Below are positions 52,630 through 62,900 of a stretch of 64,000 nt of DNA, in pieces; positions within the stretch are counted from its first letter, which is position 1; each line of letters opens with the position of its first letter. Both the position numbers and the translations under genes were made by a program. The stretch comes from JABWBD01 sp040768665 (GTDB taxonomy: Bacteria; Planctomycetota; Planctomycetia; Pirellulales; Thermoguttaceae), in assembly GCA_040768665.1 (NCBI GenBank), contig JAXGMN010000040.1:1-64000 (forward strand), in the 5' to 3' direction. The notes beneath the pieces were generated by a model. The model did no database searches and was not told the DNA's origin. It saw only the letters and a program-made list of their open reading frames with translations.

Positions 52630-55600
52630 GGGTGATGAATCTCGCCGGTATCAACGGCTGATGGCGGACGCCCTGGTCGAGCTGGAGTCGGCGCACGCCC
52701 AACTTGAGCGCTATCGCCGCGCCTCGTCGGAGCCGATCGCCGTGATTGGAGTCGGGTGCCGGTTTCCAGGTGGGGCCAATAGCCCTCAAGCTTTCTGGTC
52801 GCTGCTCGGCGACGGCGTCGACGCAGTGCGTGAGATCCCGCCGGGGCGATGGAATGTCGATTCCTATTACTCCGCGGACGTGGATGCTCCCGGCAGAGCC
52901 TACTGCCGACAGGCCGCGCTGATCGACCAGGCGATGGTGGAGGAGTTCAGTCCCGAGTTCTTCGGCATTGCGCCGCGAGAGGCCGAGCGTATGGATCCTC
53001 AGCAGCGCATGCTCCTGGAGGTCTGCTGGGAAGCTCTGGAGGACGCAGCCCTGCCGGCGGACCGGCTGCGGGCGATTCGCACAGGCGTTTTCGTCGGCAG
53101 TTGCACCGATGATTATCTTCAGTTGTTCAACAACCTTGCTGATCCGACGCGTATCGACGGCTATTCGAGCCTGGGAACGGCCCGCAGCATCACGATCGGA
53201 CGCGTGGCGTATGTGCTGGGCCTGGACGGGCCGGCGATTCAATTTGACACCGCTTGTTCATCGTCACTCGTAGCCGTGCACCAGGCCTGCGCGAGCCTGC
53301 GCAGCGGCGAGTGCGATGCCGCCCTGGCGGGAGGAGTGAACCTGCAGCTCTCGCCGGTCTGGACGATCGGTTTATGCAAGCTGAGGGCCCTCGCACGGGA
53401 CGGGCGTTGCAAGACCTTCGACGCGGCTGCCGACGGCTTCGGACGCGGCGAGGGTTGCGGTGTGGTCGTTCTCCGCCGGCTATCGGACGCGCTGGCCGAG
53501 GGCGATCCCATCCATGCCCTCATTGCAGCTTCGGCAATCAACCACGACGGTCGCAGCAGCGGCCTGACGGTGCCAAGCCAAACCGCCCAGGAAAAACTGC
53601 TTCGGCGCGCACTTGAAGTCGGGCGGTTCAAGCCGGACGACATCGACTATGTCGAAGCGCACGGCACGGGCACGTCGCTGGGAGACCCAATCGAGATGGG
53701 GGCTTTGGCTGCCGTGTTCCACGATCGCCGCGAGCCGCTTCGGGTAGGATCGGTGAAAACGAACATCGGCCACCTCGAAGGAGCGGCCGGAATCGCCGGT
53801 TTGATCAAGGTGATTCTCGCGATGGAACACGAATCCATTCCGCCGCACCTCCATTTTCGCCAGCCGAATCCTTATATTCCCTGGGAGGAGTTCCCCGTCA
53901 GTGTCCCTACGGAGCCGGTCCCCTGGCCCCGAGGTGATCGCCGGCGCGCGGCGGGCGTCAGCTCGTTCGGCTTCAGCGGCACCAACGCCCACGTGATCCT
54001 GCAAGAGGCTCCGCTCCCCACGTCGACAGGCGGGCCCGAACGGCCTTGCCACCTCCTGACCATCTCCGCAAAGAGCCGCTTGAGTCTCGATGCGTTGGTC
54101 CGCCGTTACCTGGACTGGTTGGAGGAGAGCGATGTCCCGCCGCTGGCCGACATCTGTTACACGGCAGCCGTCGGCCGCAGCCATTTTTCCTTCCGGCTTG
54201 CGGTGATTGCCGACGGCCCCGAGCAGCTTTGCCTCCGGCTTCGGTCGGTGCTCCGCGGGGAGTTTTCCGAAGGTGTCTCGCTGGGCACCGTGGATCGCGC
54301 CGGCGGAGGGAACCCTCTGCCGCCGTGGCCTTCGCCGGAGGACCTTGAGCGTACGGATGTGGCGAGGCTCACATCCGTGGCAGCGGATCGGTATGTCCGC
54401 GGCATGCCCATTCAGTGGGATTCGTTTTATCAACGTTCCGGCGGCCGAAGGATCCCTCTGCCCACCTACGCCTTCGAACGTCGCCGTTGCTGGCTTTCCG
54501 CTTCGCATATTGGAACGTCGGGCCTCTCGGGCGTCACGGAGGCGTTGGAGCATCCTCTCTTGGGACGCCGGCTTCATACCGCCGCAGCACCGCAGGTTGT
54601 GCTGTTTGAATCGCGATTGGCCGCGTGCGAGCCCTCCTATCTGGCAGATCATCGTCTCGGCGACACGGTAATCCTGCCCGCAACGGCCCAACTCGAGACG
54701 GCGGTCGCGGCCGGGCACTCCTTGGGGGAGAACTGCGGAATCGCGATCGAACGGTTCGCGCTCGAGTCTGCCCTGATGCTTTCGCCCGACGAGACAAGGA
54801 TCATGCAAGTCCTGTTGACGCCGCAATCTCCGGGACACCGCATCGAGTTGTTCAGTCGCCCTGATCGCACCGGCGGGCGCGAGCCACCGGCCTGGGTGCG
54901 ACACGCCTCGGGACTGGTGACCTCGATCGACTCCCTCTGCCCCGCCGTGCCGATTGATGCGCTGCGAGCAAGATTTTCCGAGGAAGCGGCAGTCGAGGAG
55001 GTTTACGAGCGGATCGGGCGCCAAGGGCTGCGTTACGGGCCGTCGTTCCGGCTGTTGCGCCGGGCGTGGCGCGGACCAGCCGAGGCCCTTGGCGAGGTTC
55101 TGCTCGAAGACTCCGCGATCGAGACAGACGGCTACTTTTTCCATCCGGCGCTGCTCGACGCCTGCCTGCACGTCATCGCTGCCCTCGGCGAGGCGGACCG
55201 GCCCGGGCCCTTCCTGCCGGTTTCCTTGGAACGTTTCGAGGCGCTGGGCCGGCCGAGCCGGCGGTTGTGGAGCCACGCCGTCCTCCGCGCTGCGGAGGGT
55301 GGGGCGACTGCGGGTGGCCTTACGGCGGACGTCGATGTCATCGATCCTGATGGACGACGAATCGCCCGGGTTGTGGGGCTTGAGTTTCGGCAACTGGCGT
55401 CGGCAGACGACCCTACGACCAAGCCTCGGATCGAGATTGCGTCCGGGCCGCCCAGACGAGCGCCGTGGTTGAAACAGCTCGAACAAGTGCCGCCGGGCAA
55501 CCGGCCTCGGCTCCTGATCGAATTGCTCCGTGCGGAAGTCGCTGCGGTGCTGGGCTGCGACTCAACCGACCGAGTGGACCCGGCCCAGAGCCTGTCCGAC

Positions 55601-55867
55601 ATGGGAATGGATTCCCTCGGTGCCGTGGAACTGCAGACGCGGCTGCAAAAGGGTCTGGGCGCCGATCTCCCTTTGACCTTGGCCATTGACTACCCCAACG
55701 TGCAGAGCCTGGCAGGTTACATCATCGAGCGGTGGCACTTGGAGGGGACCACATCTGCGGGCCAAGATGATCGTGTGGGAGATTCCGACGATGCTCGGCG
55801 AGTCGCCGCGATGTCCGATGAAGAAGTGCAGATTCTGCTGAAGGAAAGATATCAGGATTTGCTTTAG
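52616..55867 (+). CDS. Polyketide synthase module KS-DH-ACP lacking an AT
   Basis: A 1083-residue module. ATG at 52616 (MEQREGDESRRYQRL) follows GGAGAG and overlaps the preceding synthase stop. The N-terminal docking segment (about 1-35) is helical, as in cis-acting PKS. KS covers about 36-460 with DTACSSS (Cys 214), VEAHGTGTSLGDP and SVKTNIGHLEGAAG intact. After the KS-linker (ending about 560, with the post-AT RIPLPTYAFERRRCW block near 620), no acyltransferase is present: the roughly 300 residues expected are missing. DH follows with DHRLGD (His 679) and DACLH near 850, and the carrier has GMDSLG (Ser 1000). No KR. An acyl group must be loaded by an AT elsewhere, and this module would dehydrate a beta-hydroxyl made upstream or accept it unreduced. 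Confidence 0.92.
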   Translation: MEQREGDESRRYQRLMADALVELESAHAQLERYRRASSEPIAVIGVGCRFPGGANSPQAFWSLLGDGVDAVREIPPGRWNVDSYYSADVDAPGRAYCRQAALIDQAMVEEFSPEFFGIAPREAERMDPQQRMLLEVCWEALEDAALPADRLRAIRTGVFVGSCTDDYLQLFNNLADPTRIDGYSSLGTARSITIGRVAYVLGLDGPAIQFDTACSSSLVAVHQACASLRSGECDAALAGGVNLQLSPVWTIGLCKLRALARDGRCKTFDAAADGFGRGEGCGVVVLRRLSDALAEGDPIHALIAASAINHDGRSSGLTVPSQTAQEKLLRRALEVGRFKPDDIDYVEAHGTGTSLGDPIEMGALAAVFHDRREPLRVGSVKTNIGHLEGAAGIAGLIKVILAMEHESIPPHLHFRQPNPYIPWEEFPVSVPTEPVPWPRGDRRRAAGVSSFGFSGTNAHVILQEAPLPTSTGGPERPCHLLTISAKSRLSLDALVRRYLDWLEESDVPPLADICYTAAVGRSHFSFRLAVIADGPEQLCLRLRSVLRGEFSEGVSLGTVDRAGGGNPLPPWPSPEDLERTDVARLTSVAADRYVRGMPIQWDSFYQRSGGRRIPLPTYAFERRRCWLSASHIGTSGLSGVTEALEHPLLGRRLHTAAAPQVVLFESRLAACEPSYLADHRLGDTVILPATAQLETAVAAGHSLGENCGIAIERFALESALMLSPDETRIMQVLLTPQSPGHRIELFSRPDRTGGREPPAWVRHASGLVTSIDSLCPAVPIDALRARFSEEAAVEEVYERIGRQGLRYGPSFRLLRRAWRGPAEALGEVLLEDSAIETDGYFFHPALLDACLHVIAALGEADRPGPFLPVSLERFEALGRPSRRLWSHAVLRAAEGGATAGGLTADVDVIDPDGRRIARVVGLEFRQLASADDPTTKPRIEIASGPPRRAPWLKQLEQVPPGNRPRLLIELLRAEVAAVLGCDSTDRVDPAQSLSDMGMDSLGAVELQTRLQKGLGADLPLTLAIDYPNVQSLAGYIIERWHLEGTTSAGQDDRVGDSDDARRVAAMSDEEVQILLKERYQDLL

Positions 55868-55975
55868 AGCTCCGCGTCTTGCTTTGGGTAGCGTGGTGTT
55901 GGTAAAATTCCTGCAGGAGGCGGCATTTCCTGCCGTGCCACTGACGATAACTGTTTTTGCCTCTCCAGGTGCTGG

Positions 55976-56272
55976 ATGACAGACCGAAGAACACCCGTGG
56001 TAATGGACGAACTCGTGGACGCCGCAGAACTGGCCGAAGCGCGTGCGCAGCAGGAACAGTTCGACCGCAATTCTGGCTGGTTACAGGCGCACGCTTCGGA
56101 GGTCTATTCGAAGCATCGCGGAAAGTGCATCTGCATTGCCGGCGAGGAACTGTTTGTTGCGGAGACCGCCAGCGAGGCCGTTGCGCTGGCGACCGCCGCA
56201 CATCCGGAGGATCGAGGCCGCTTCGTACATTACATCCCCAAGGAAAAGGTCCCGCGGATCTATGCGCATTGA
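55976..56272 (+). CDS. Small DUF5678-like protein
   Basis: A 98-residue protein starting MTDRRTPVVMDELVDAAELA. The central HRGKCICIAGEELFVAETASEAVALA resembles the conserved beta-rich core of DUF5678 proteins, which sit beside small proteases in many planctomycete and cyanobacterial genomes; identification is by memory of pattern only. The gene ends at the overlap with the retropepsin-like gene (ATG within its last codons), so the two form a coupled pair. Both lie inside the polyketide synthase cluster, between the second and third synthases. Function unknown; an antitoxin- or adaptor-like partner is a guess. Confidence 0.5.
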   Translation: MTDRRTPVVMDELVDAAELAEARAQQEQFDRNSGWLQAHASEVYSKHRGKCICIAGEELFVAETASEAVALATAAHPEDRGRFVHYIPKEKVPRIYAH

Positions 56273-56696
56273 CGGTGAGTGGTTGGAATGCGACGATGGG
56301 TTTGTCCGACCAGTCATACGCGGCCAAGTCCTGAACGCGCACGGCAATTGGGAGCCTGTGTTGCTTCTGGTAGATACCGGGGCCGACTGCACGGTTCTTA
56401 GTGCAGCGATTCTTGATGTTCTCGGTTTCGAGGCCGGTACGACTCGTGAGCGCATAGGCGGTATCGGCGGGGTGACACAGTCTGTAGAAGTTGCGACGAA
56501 GATCCGTCTGCCGCGCGAGAATGGCGGCGTTGTCGTGTTTCGAGGCCGCTTTGCAGCTTTCACCCAAGTGGAGGCGCTGGAGATTTCTGTCCTTGGACGC
56601 GATATAATGCAGATGTTTGCCGTAATCGTCGATCGTCCCGGCAGTGTTGTGGCCCTCGTTGGCCAGCAACACCGCTACTCCATTCAGACACGTTGA
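56262..56696 (+). CDS. Retropepsin-like aspartic protease
   Basis: A 144-residue protein. ATG at 56262 overlaps the preceding stop. Near residue 36 it has LLLVDTGADCTVL, the hydrophobic-hydrophobic-D-T-G-A motif of retroviral-type aspartic proteases, and near residue 113 a second block SVLGRDIMQMFAVIVD with the hydrophobic-hydrophobic-G-x-D order of the flap-strand end. A single domain like this works as a homodimer. Bacterial members cut unidentified substrates. The order DUF5678 then aspartic protease is a common pairing in planctomycetes. Its insertion within the synthase cluster is unexplained. Base composition is lower in GC than the synthases around it. Confidence 0.8.
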   Translation: MRIDGEWLECDDGFVRPVIRGQVLNAHGNWEPVLLLVDTGADCTVLSAAILDVLGFEAGTTRERIGGIGGVTQSVEVATKIRLPRENGGVVVFRGRFAAFTQVEALEISVLGRDIMQMFAVIVDRPGSVVALVGQQHRYSIQTR

Positions 56697-56748
56697 GCAT
56701 CTGGCGCGGATCTTATCATGCCCCGTCGGTGCTGCCCCCAATCTCGCT

Positions 56749-56981
56749 CACGGCGAATGAAGTTATGAACGACGGGTCGAAACTTAACGAAAATCTGTCA
56801 CCGCTGAAGCAGGCGTTCCTGGTCCTCGAGAGGACTCGGGCACGGTTGGACTCGTTGGAGTATCACGGCGAATGAAGGCGTTATGAACGACGGGTCGAAA
56901 CTTAACGAAAATCTGTCACCGCTGAAGCAGGCGTTCCTGGTCCTGGAGAAAACTCGGGCACGGTTGGACTCGCTGGAGTAC
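56749..56981 (+). repeat. Tandem duplication of the synthase leader and docking segment
   Basis: Bases 56749-56863 and 56864-56981 are near-identical direct copies (115 and 118 bases; a 3-base GCG insertion and three substitutions differ). Each contains ATGAACGACGGGTCG and the docking helix segment up to GGAGTA. The first copy encodes a 36-codon peptide (56765-56875) that stops at TGA; the second continues into the third synthase from 56883. The first copy is therefore a decoy or upstream open frame for the synthase. Confidence 0.88.
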
Positions 56982-59900
56982 GCTCTGCGCGAGCCTATCG
57001 CCGTGGTGGGCGCGGGCTGCCGGCTGCCGGGCGGCGCCAACAGTCCGGAGGCTTTCTGGGAGTTGCTGGCGTCGGGCCGCGACGCCATCACCGAAGTGCC
57101 GCCTAACCGTTGGAATGCAAAAGCGTTTTACGATCCGGCTCCCGACGCCCTGGGTAAAATGGTCTCGCTGTGCGGCGGCTTCGTCGACGAGGTGGAACGG
57201 TTCGATGCTCATTTTTTCGGCATCTCGCCTCGCGAGGCAATGACGCTCGATCCCCAGCAGCGGCTTCTCCTGGAAACCGCCTTCGAAGCGCTGGAAGACG
57301 CGGCGATGGCGCCCGACCGGCTCGCGAAGTCTTGCGGCGGCGTCTTCGTGGGAATCTGCGGGATCGATTACTCGAAGCGGATTACGCGGCGCGACCCGGA
57401 CTTGATCGACGCCTACATCGGCACGGGAAATTCCCACAGCGTGGCGGCCGGCCGGTTATCGTACTACTTCGGATTGCAGGGGCCGAGCGTTGCCATCGAC
57501 ACTGCCTGCTCCTCCTCGCTCGTCGCTTTGCACTGGGCCTGCCAGAGCCTGCGGGCAGGCGAATGCGATTTTGCGCTGACCGGCGGCGTCAACCTGCTTT
57601 TGGACCCCGAGCTGAGCATCAACTTCAGCAAAGCCCACATGCTGTCGCCCTCCGGCCGTTGCAGGACTTTCGACGCTTCGGCCGATGGCTACGTCCGCGG
57701 CGAGGGGGCCGTGATGTTCGTGCTGAAGCGGCTCCGGGATGCCCGGGCCGACGGCGATCGCATCCTGGCGCTCATCCGCTCCTCGGCCGTCAACCAGGAC
57801 GGGCCCAGCAGCGGACTGACGGTCCCCAACGGTCCGGCGCAGCAGGAAGTGATCCGCCGCGCCCTGGCCGCGGCCGAGATTCCGCCCGGCGAGATCGACT
57901 ATCTCGAGGCCCACGGCACCGGCACCTCTCTGGGCGACCCGATCGAGATGATTGCCATGGGCGAGGTCTTTCGCGAGCGGCACGCACCGCTCTGCGTCGG
58001 ATCGGTGAAAACGAACATCGGCCACCTGGAGGCCACGGCGGGAGTGGCCGGTGCGCTGAAGGTGATCCTGGCCTTCCAGCACGCCGAGATACCGCCTCAC
58101 CTGCACCTGCGCGAGCCGAGCCCCCGGATCCCTTGGGAGCAACTCCCGGTCCGCGTGGCCACGCGGCTGGAACCGTGGCCGCGCGGCGACCATCCGCGGC
58201 GAGCCGGCGTCAGCGCTTTCGCATTCAACGGGACCAATGCACACGTCGTGCTGGAGGAGGCGCCCGAGCCGGAGGAGGATGCCGGCCCCGAACGTCCCTG
58301 CCACTTGTTGCCGCTCTCGGCCAAGACATCCGAGGCGCTACGGGATCTGGCCGGTCGCTATGTTTCCTACTTGGTTTCGGAACCCGCGGCGTCTTGGAGC
58401 GACGTGTGCCACACGGCCGGCTTGGGCCGAGCCCACTTCGCGCATCGCCTGGCGGTGCGTGCCGAAACCATGAGCGAGGCGAAAGAGCGTTTGCAGGCGT
58501 TCGCCGACGGCCGTTCGTGCCCCGAGGTCGCGTCTGCCGAAGCCGAGTCGGAGTCGCCCTCCGTCGCGTTGCTCTTCAGCGGCCAGGGAGCCCAGTATGC
58601 GGGGATGGGGTTGGAGCTTCGACGCAGCGAGCCGACGTTCCGCGCGGCAATCCGGCAGTGTGAAGAGATCCTGCGCGACGAGCTGGATCGTACGCTCGAG
58701 GAGATCTTCGACCCCCAGTCGGGCGCCGCGATCGACCGGACGATCTATGCACAACCGGCACTGTTTGCTCTGGAGTACTCCCTTGCGAAGATGTGGCAGC
58801 ACTGGGGTGTCAGCCCCACGGTGATGATCGGGCACAGCGTGGGCGAGTACGTGGCGGCTTGCCTGGCCGATGTGTTCTCCCTTGAGGACGGTTTGAGGCT
58901 GATTTCAGCCCGCGCCCGCCTCATGCAGAACCTGCCCGGCGGCGGCCTCATGGCCGCCGTTCGCGCCGACGAGGATCGGGTGCGAAAGGAACTGGCGGGC
59001 TTGGAGGAACAAGTGGACGTGGCGGCGGTCAACGGTCCGCACCAGGTGGTCGTCTCGGGGGTGGCCGCGGCGATCGAACAGATCGTGGCGCGACTCGAGC
59101 GCGAAGGGATCGCCGCAACGCGACTGAGGGTCTCGCACGCCTTTCATTCCCCGTTGATGAACCCCATGCTGGAGGACTTTCGCAATGTGGCCGCAACGGT
59201 CGCCTTCGCCCGACCGCGAATCAAGCTGATCTCGAATCTGACGGGCGGCCTGGTCGACGAGGCGATCGCGCGGCCCGAGTACTGGGTTGAGCACGTGCGA
59301 CGGACGGTGCGATTCTCCGATGGGGTTGCGGCATTGGGCCGCGAAGGGATCGACGTGGCGCTGGAGATCGGGCCCCAGGCGACGCTCCTGGGCCTTGCCC
59401 GCGCGTGCTGGCCCACCGGTTCCGATCGGAGCGGCCCGCGATGGCTGGCCAGCTTGCGCCGCGGCAAGCCCGACTGGCAGAGTGTCCTGGACACGCTGGC
59501 GGAACTATACGTGGCGGGCCAGAGCGTGGACTGGGCGGCACTCGCACGCGGGTTTCGCGGCAGGAAAACCGCGATTCCCACGTATCCTTTCCAACGGCGG
59601 CGCTACTGGCTCGCTCCGACGGAGACGGGTACACCCGGCAGGTCGGTTGCTCCGGCCGCGGTGGTGCATCCACTCCTGGGACACAGGCTGCATATGGCGG
59701 CTGTCCGGGACACGGTCCTCTTCGAAGGTCGCATCCGTAGCGACGAACCGGCCTATCTCAAGGACCACCGGGTCATGGAGATGGTCGTGTTCCCGGGCAC
59801 CGGGTTCCTGGAGATGGCCGTCGCCGCCGGCCGGCAGTTGTACCCTGACGGGCCGGTGGTCGTCGACGACGTGACGTTCGAGCGCGCCATCACCCTGCCC

Positions 59901-62900
59901 GACAACCAACCGAACGTGGTTCAGGTCGTCATGATGCCCGACGGCCCGGGCCATCGCTGTGAATTGTTTTGCCGACCGGAGTCGCCAACCGACCACGAGG
60001 TGCCGCCGCAGTGGACTTGTCATGCGCGAGGTCGCGTCGTTGCAGGAGACGACGACCGAACGTCGCTGGAATTGGAGACGCTCAAGCGGGTTTGCGTCGA
60101 GGAGGTCGCGGTCGACGGCCTGTACGAGCAACTCGGGCGCGAGGCGTTGCACTACGGGCCGTGTTTCCGCGGCCTGAAGCAGATGTTCCGCTCCCGTCGC
60201 GAGAGTCTCAGCAGGGTGGAGTTGCCGGAGGGCCACCGCGGCGAAGCACAACGGTACCAGTTGCACCCCGCGCTGCTGGACGCCTGCCTTCACGGCATGG
60301 CGGGCATCGTCTCCGACGACGAGATAACCGGCGAAGAGTTGCCGCCGTTTCTGCCCGTCGGCTTGAAGCGATTGCGGCTGTTCGCGCCGGCCGGCTCGGA
60401 GGTCTGGAGCTATGCCCGAATTCATGGCGAGGTCGAATTCCGCCAGGCCGCGACCTTCATCGCCGATCTCCACTTGTTTCGTCCTGATGGCCGGCCCATC
60501 GCGGTACTCGAAGAGCTGCGCATGCAGCGTGTGGCCCGCGCCGCGCTGTCGGCGCTCAACGAGCCGCGATTGGACGATTGGCTGTACGAGTTGTCTTGGC
60601 AGGAGAGCGATCACCCCGCAGGGGACGATATCCTTGCCAACGTGGGCCACGTTTCGGATTCGGGCTTGTCCGCCGCAGACCAGGAACCATCCGCATCGCA
60701 GCACGTCAGTCCGGATGAACGGCGCAACCCGGACGTCGCGGCGTGGATTCTGCTGGCCGACGGCGATGGCCTGGCCGAAGAGGTGGCTCGCAGACTCGGA
60801 GCTTCGGGCTCGCCCTGCGTGCTTGTTCGCCCCGGCGAACGGTACCGGGTGATCGACGCCGGCGCGGACGTTCCGGTTCGCTGTGAGATCCGCCACGACT
60901 GCGTGGAGGACTTCACGCGTCTTTTCCAAGAGATCCTCGTGGCGGCTGGAAGGACTCGGACAGCAGCATCGTCTACGCTCGGCGTTGTGCACCTCTGGGG
61001 CCTCGGCCTTTCCGAGAATGCATCCGATGCGTTCCAGAGCGCGCACCGCTTCGCCTGCGGATCGGCCCTTTGTCTGGTGCAAGCCGCGGCCTCCGGCAAC
61101 ACCGCGATGAGACTCTGGCTGCTGACGCGCGGGGCGCAGGTGGTGGGCGATTCGGTACCAAACGGACCTTCGCTCGCGCAGGCGCCGCTTTGGGGACTGG
61201 CGCGCGTGATTGCCATCGAGCATTCCGAGATGCAGTGCCGCCGCGTGGACCTCGATCCCTTCGCCGACCACGACTCGCAAGCCGCCAGTCTCGTGGCCGA
61301 GTTGAGCCATCCGGATGGCGAAGACCAGGTCGCTTACCGCGGCGGCACGCGATATATTGCGAGGCTCGAGCGCGCGGGAGGGGCCGAAAAGCCCGGCTTC
61401 GCGATCCCCAATCCTCCCTACCGCCTCCAATTGACCGCGCTAGGGACACTCGACGGTCTGAGAGGTGTGCCTTGCCCAAGACGCCGGCCCGGCCCGGGAG
61501 AGGTCGAAATTGCCGTATCGCACGCCGGAATCAATTTCCGCGACTTGCTTAGGTCGCTGGGGATGCTCGAGAACTTCGAGAAGGTGATCGGAGAGCGACT
61601 GGGGATCTCTTCGGTATTGGATGCCCCGTTGGGGTTCGAGTGCGCCGGGGCGGTGACGGCAGTGGGCGAGGGAGTCGAGCACCTCTCCGAGGGCGACGAG
61701 GTGATGGCGATTGCCTACGGGAGCTTTGCCAGCCACGTGACAGCGCCGGCCGGATGCGTGGTCCGGAAGCCGGGGTCGCTGAGTATGGCCGAGGCGGCAA
61801 CGGTACCCATGGCGTTTGTCACGGCCAGTTACGCCTTGGAGCAAATGGCCAACTTGCAGCCGGGCGAGCGGGTGTTGATCCACGCGGCTTCCGGAGGCGT
61901 GGGGCAGGCGGCCGTTCAGATCGCCCGGGCTATCGGCGCGGAGGTGTTCGCCACGGCCAGCCCGGGCAAATGGGAGGCCTTGCGCTCGCAATCCGTCCGT
62001 CACGTGTTCAACTCGCGCAATCTCGATTTTCATGACGAGGTGATGCGGGCCACCGGCGGTCAAGGGGTGGATGTGGTGCTCAACAGTCTCAACGGCGAAT
62101 TCATTCCGGCCAGCCTGGCCACTCTCCGACCCGGCGGCCGGTTCGTCGAGATCGGGCTCTTGGGCGTTTGGGATGCGCCGCGGGTTGCCGCCGAGTACCC
62201 GACCGCTGTCTACCACACGCTCGACATCGACCGCGAGGAGGCTCTCCATCCAGGGTCGACCCGCCTGGTCTTGGAGCGGTTGACGGCTCGGCTCGAGGCC
62301 GGCGAGTTGACGCCGCTTCCGCATCGGGTGTTTCCCCTTCATCGAATCACCGAGGCGCTGCGGTACTTGAACCACGCCCACCGCATCGGAAAGATCGTCG
62401 TGGCGGTCGGCTCCGAAGGGTTGAGCGACTCGCGCGCCGCGGTCGAAATAGGCGGCGACGCAACGTACCTGATTACGGGAGGACTCGGCGGGCTCGGTTT
62501 GCAGGTGGCCCGCTGGCTCGTCGAACAGGGCGCCGGGCACGTGGTTCTTACGAGCCGCCACGGCCCTGCAACGTCGGACCAGGCAGCGGCGCTCGAGCGG
62601 CTCCGGCAGGCCGGGGGCGACGTTCGAGTGATTCCGGCGGATGTCTCCCGCCGCGAGGACGTCGAACGGTTGTTGACGGCGATCCGTTCGGAACTGCCGC
62701 CGCTGGCGGGCGTGTTCCACGCGGCCGGTGCGCTCGACGACGGCATGCTCCGGTTGCAGAACTGGGACCGATTCAGCCGAGTCATGCGCCCCAAAGTGGC
62801 CGGGGCCTGGCACTTGCACGAGCTCGCCGGAGATTTGGATTTATTTGTGCTCTTTTCGTCGGGTGTCGCGCTGGTCGGGGGTCACGGGCAGGGGAACTAC

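Noticed and set aside
54640..59770. Loss of the Gly in the DH HxxxGxxxxP motif in all three synthases (Ala, Asp, Glu)
   Set aside because: Catalytic His and Asp are present and, from memory, this position varies in cyanobacterial and similar DH domains, so it is weak evidence of inactivity.
53480..61430. Long minus-strand frames (over 600 codons) opposite the second and third synthases
   Set aside because: They are antisense to intact KS, DH and other domains and show no family features.
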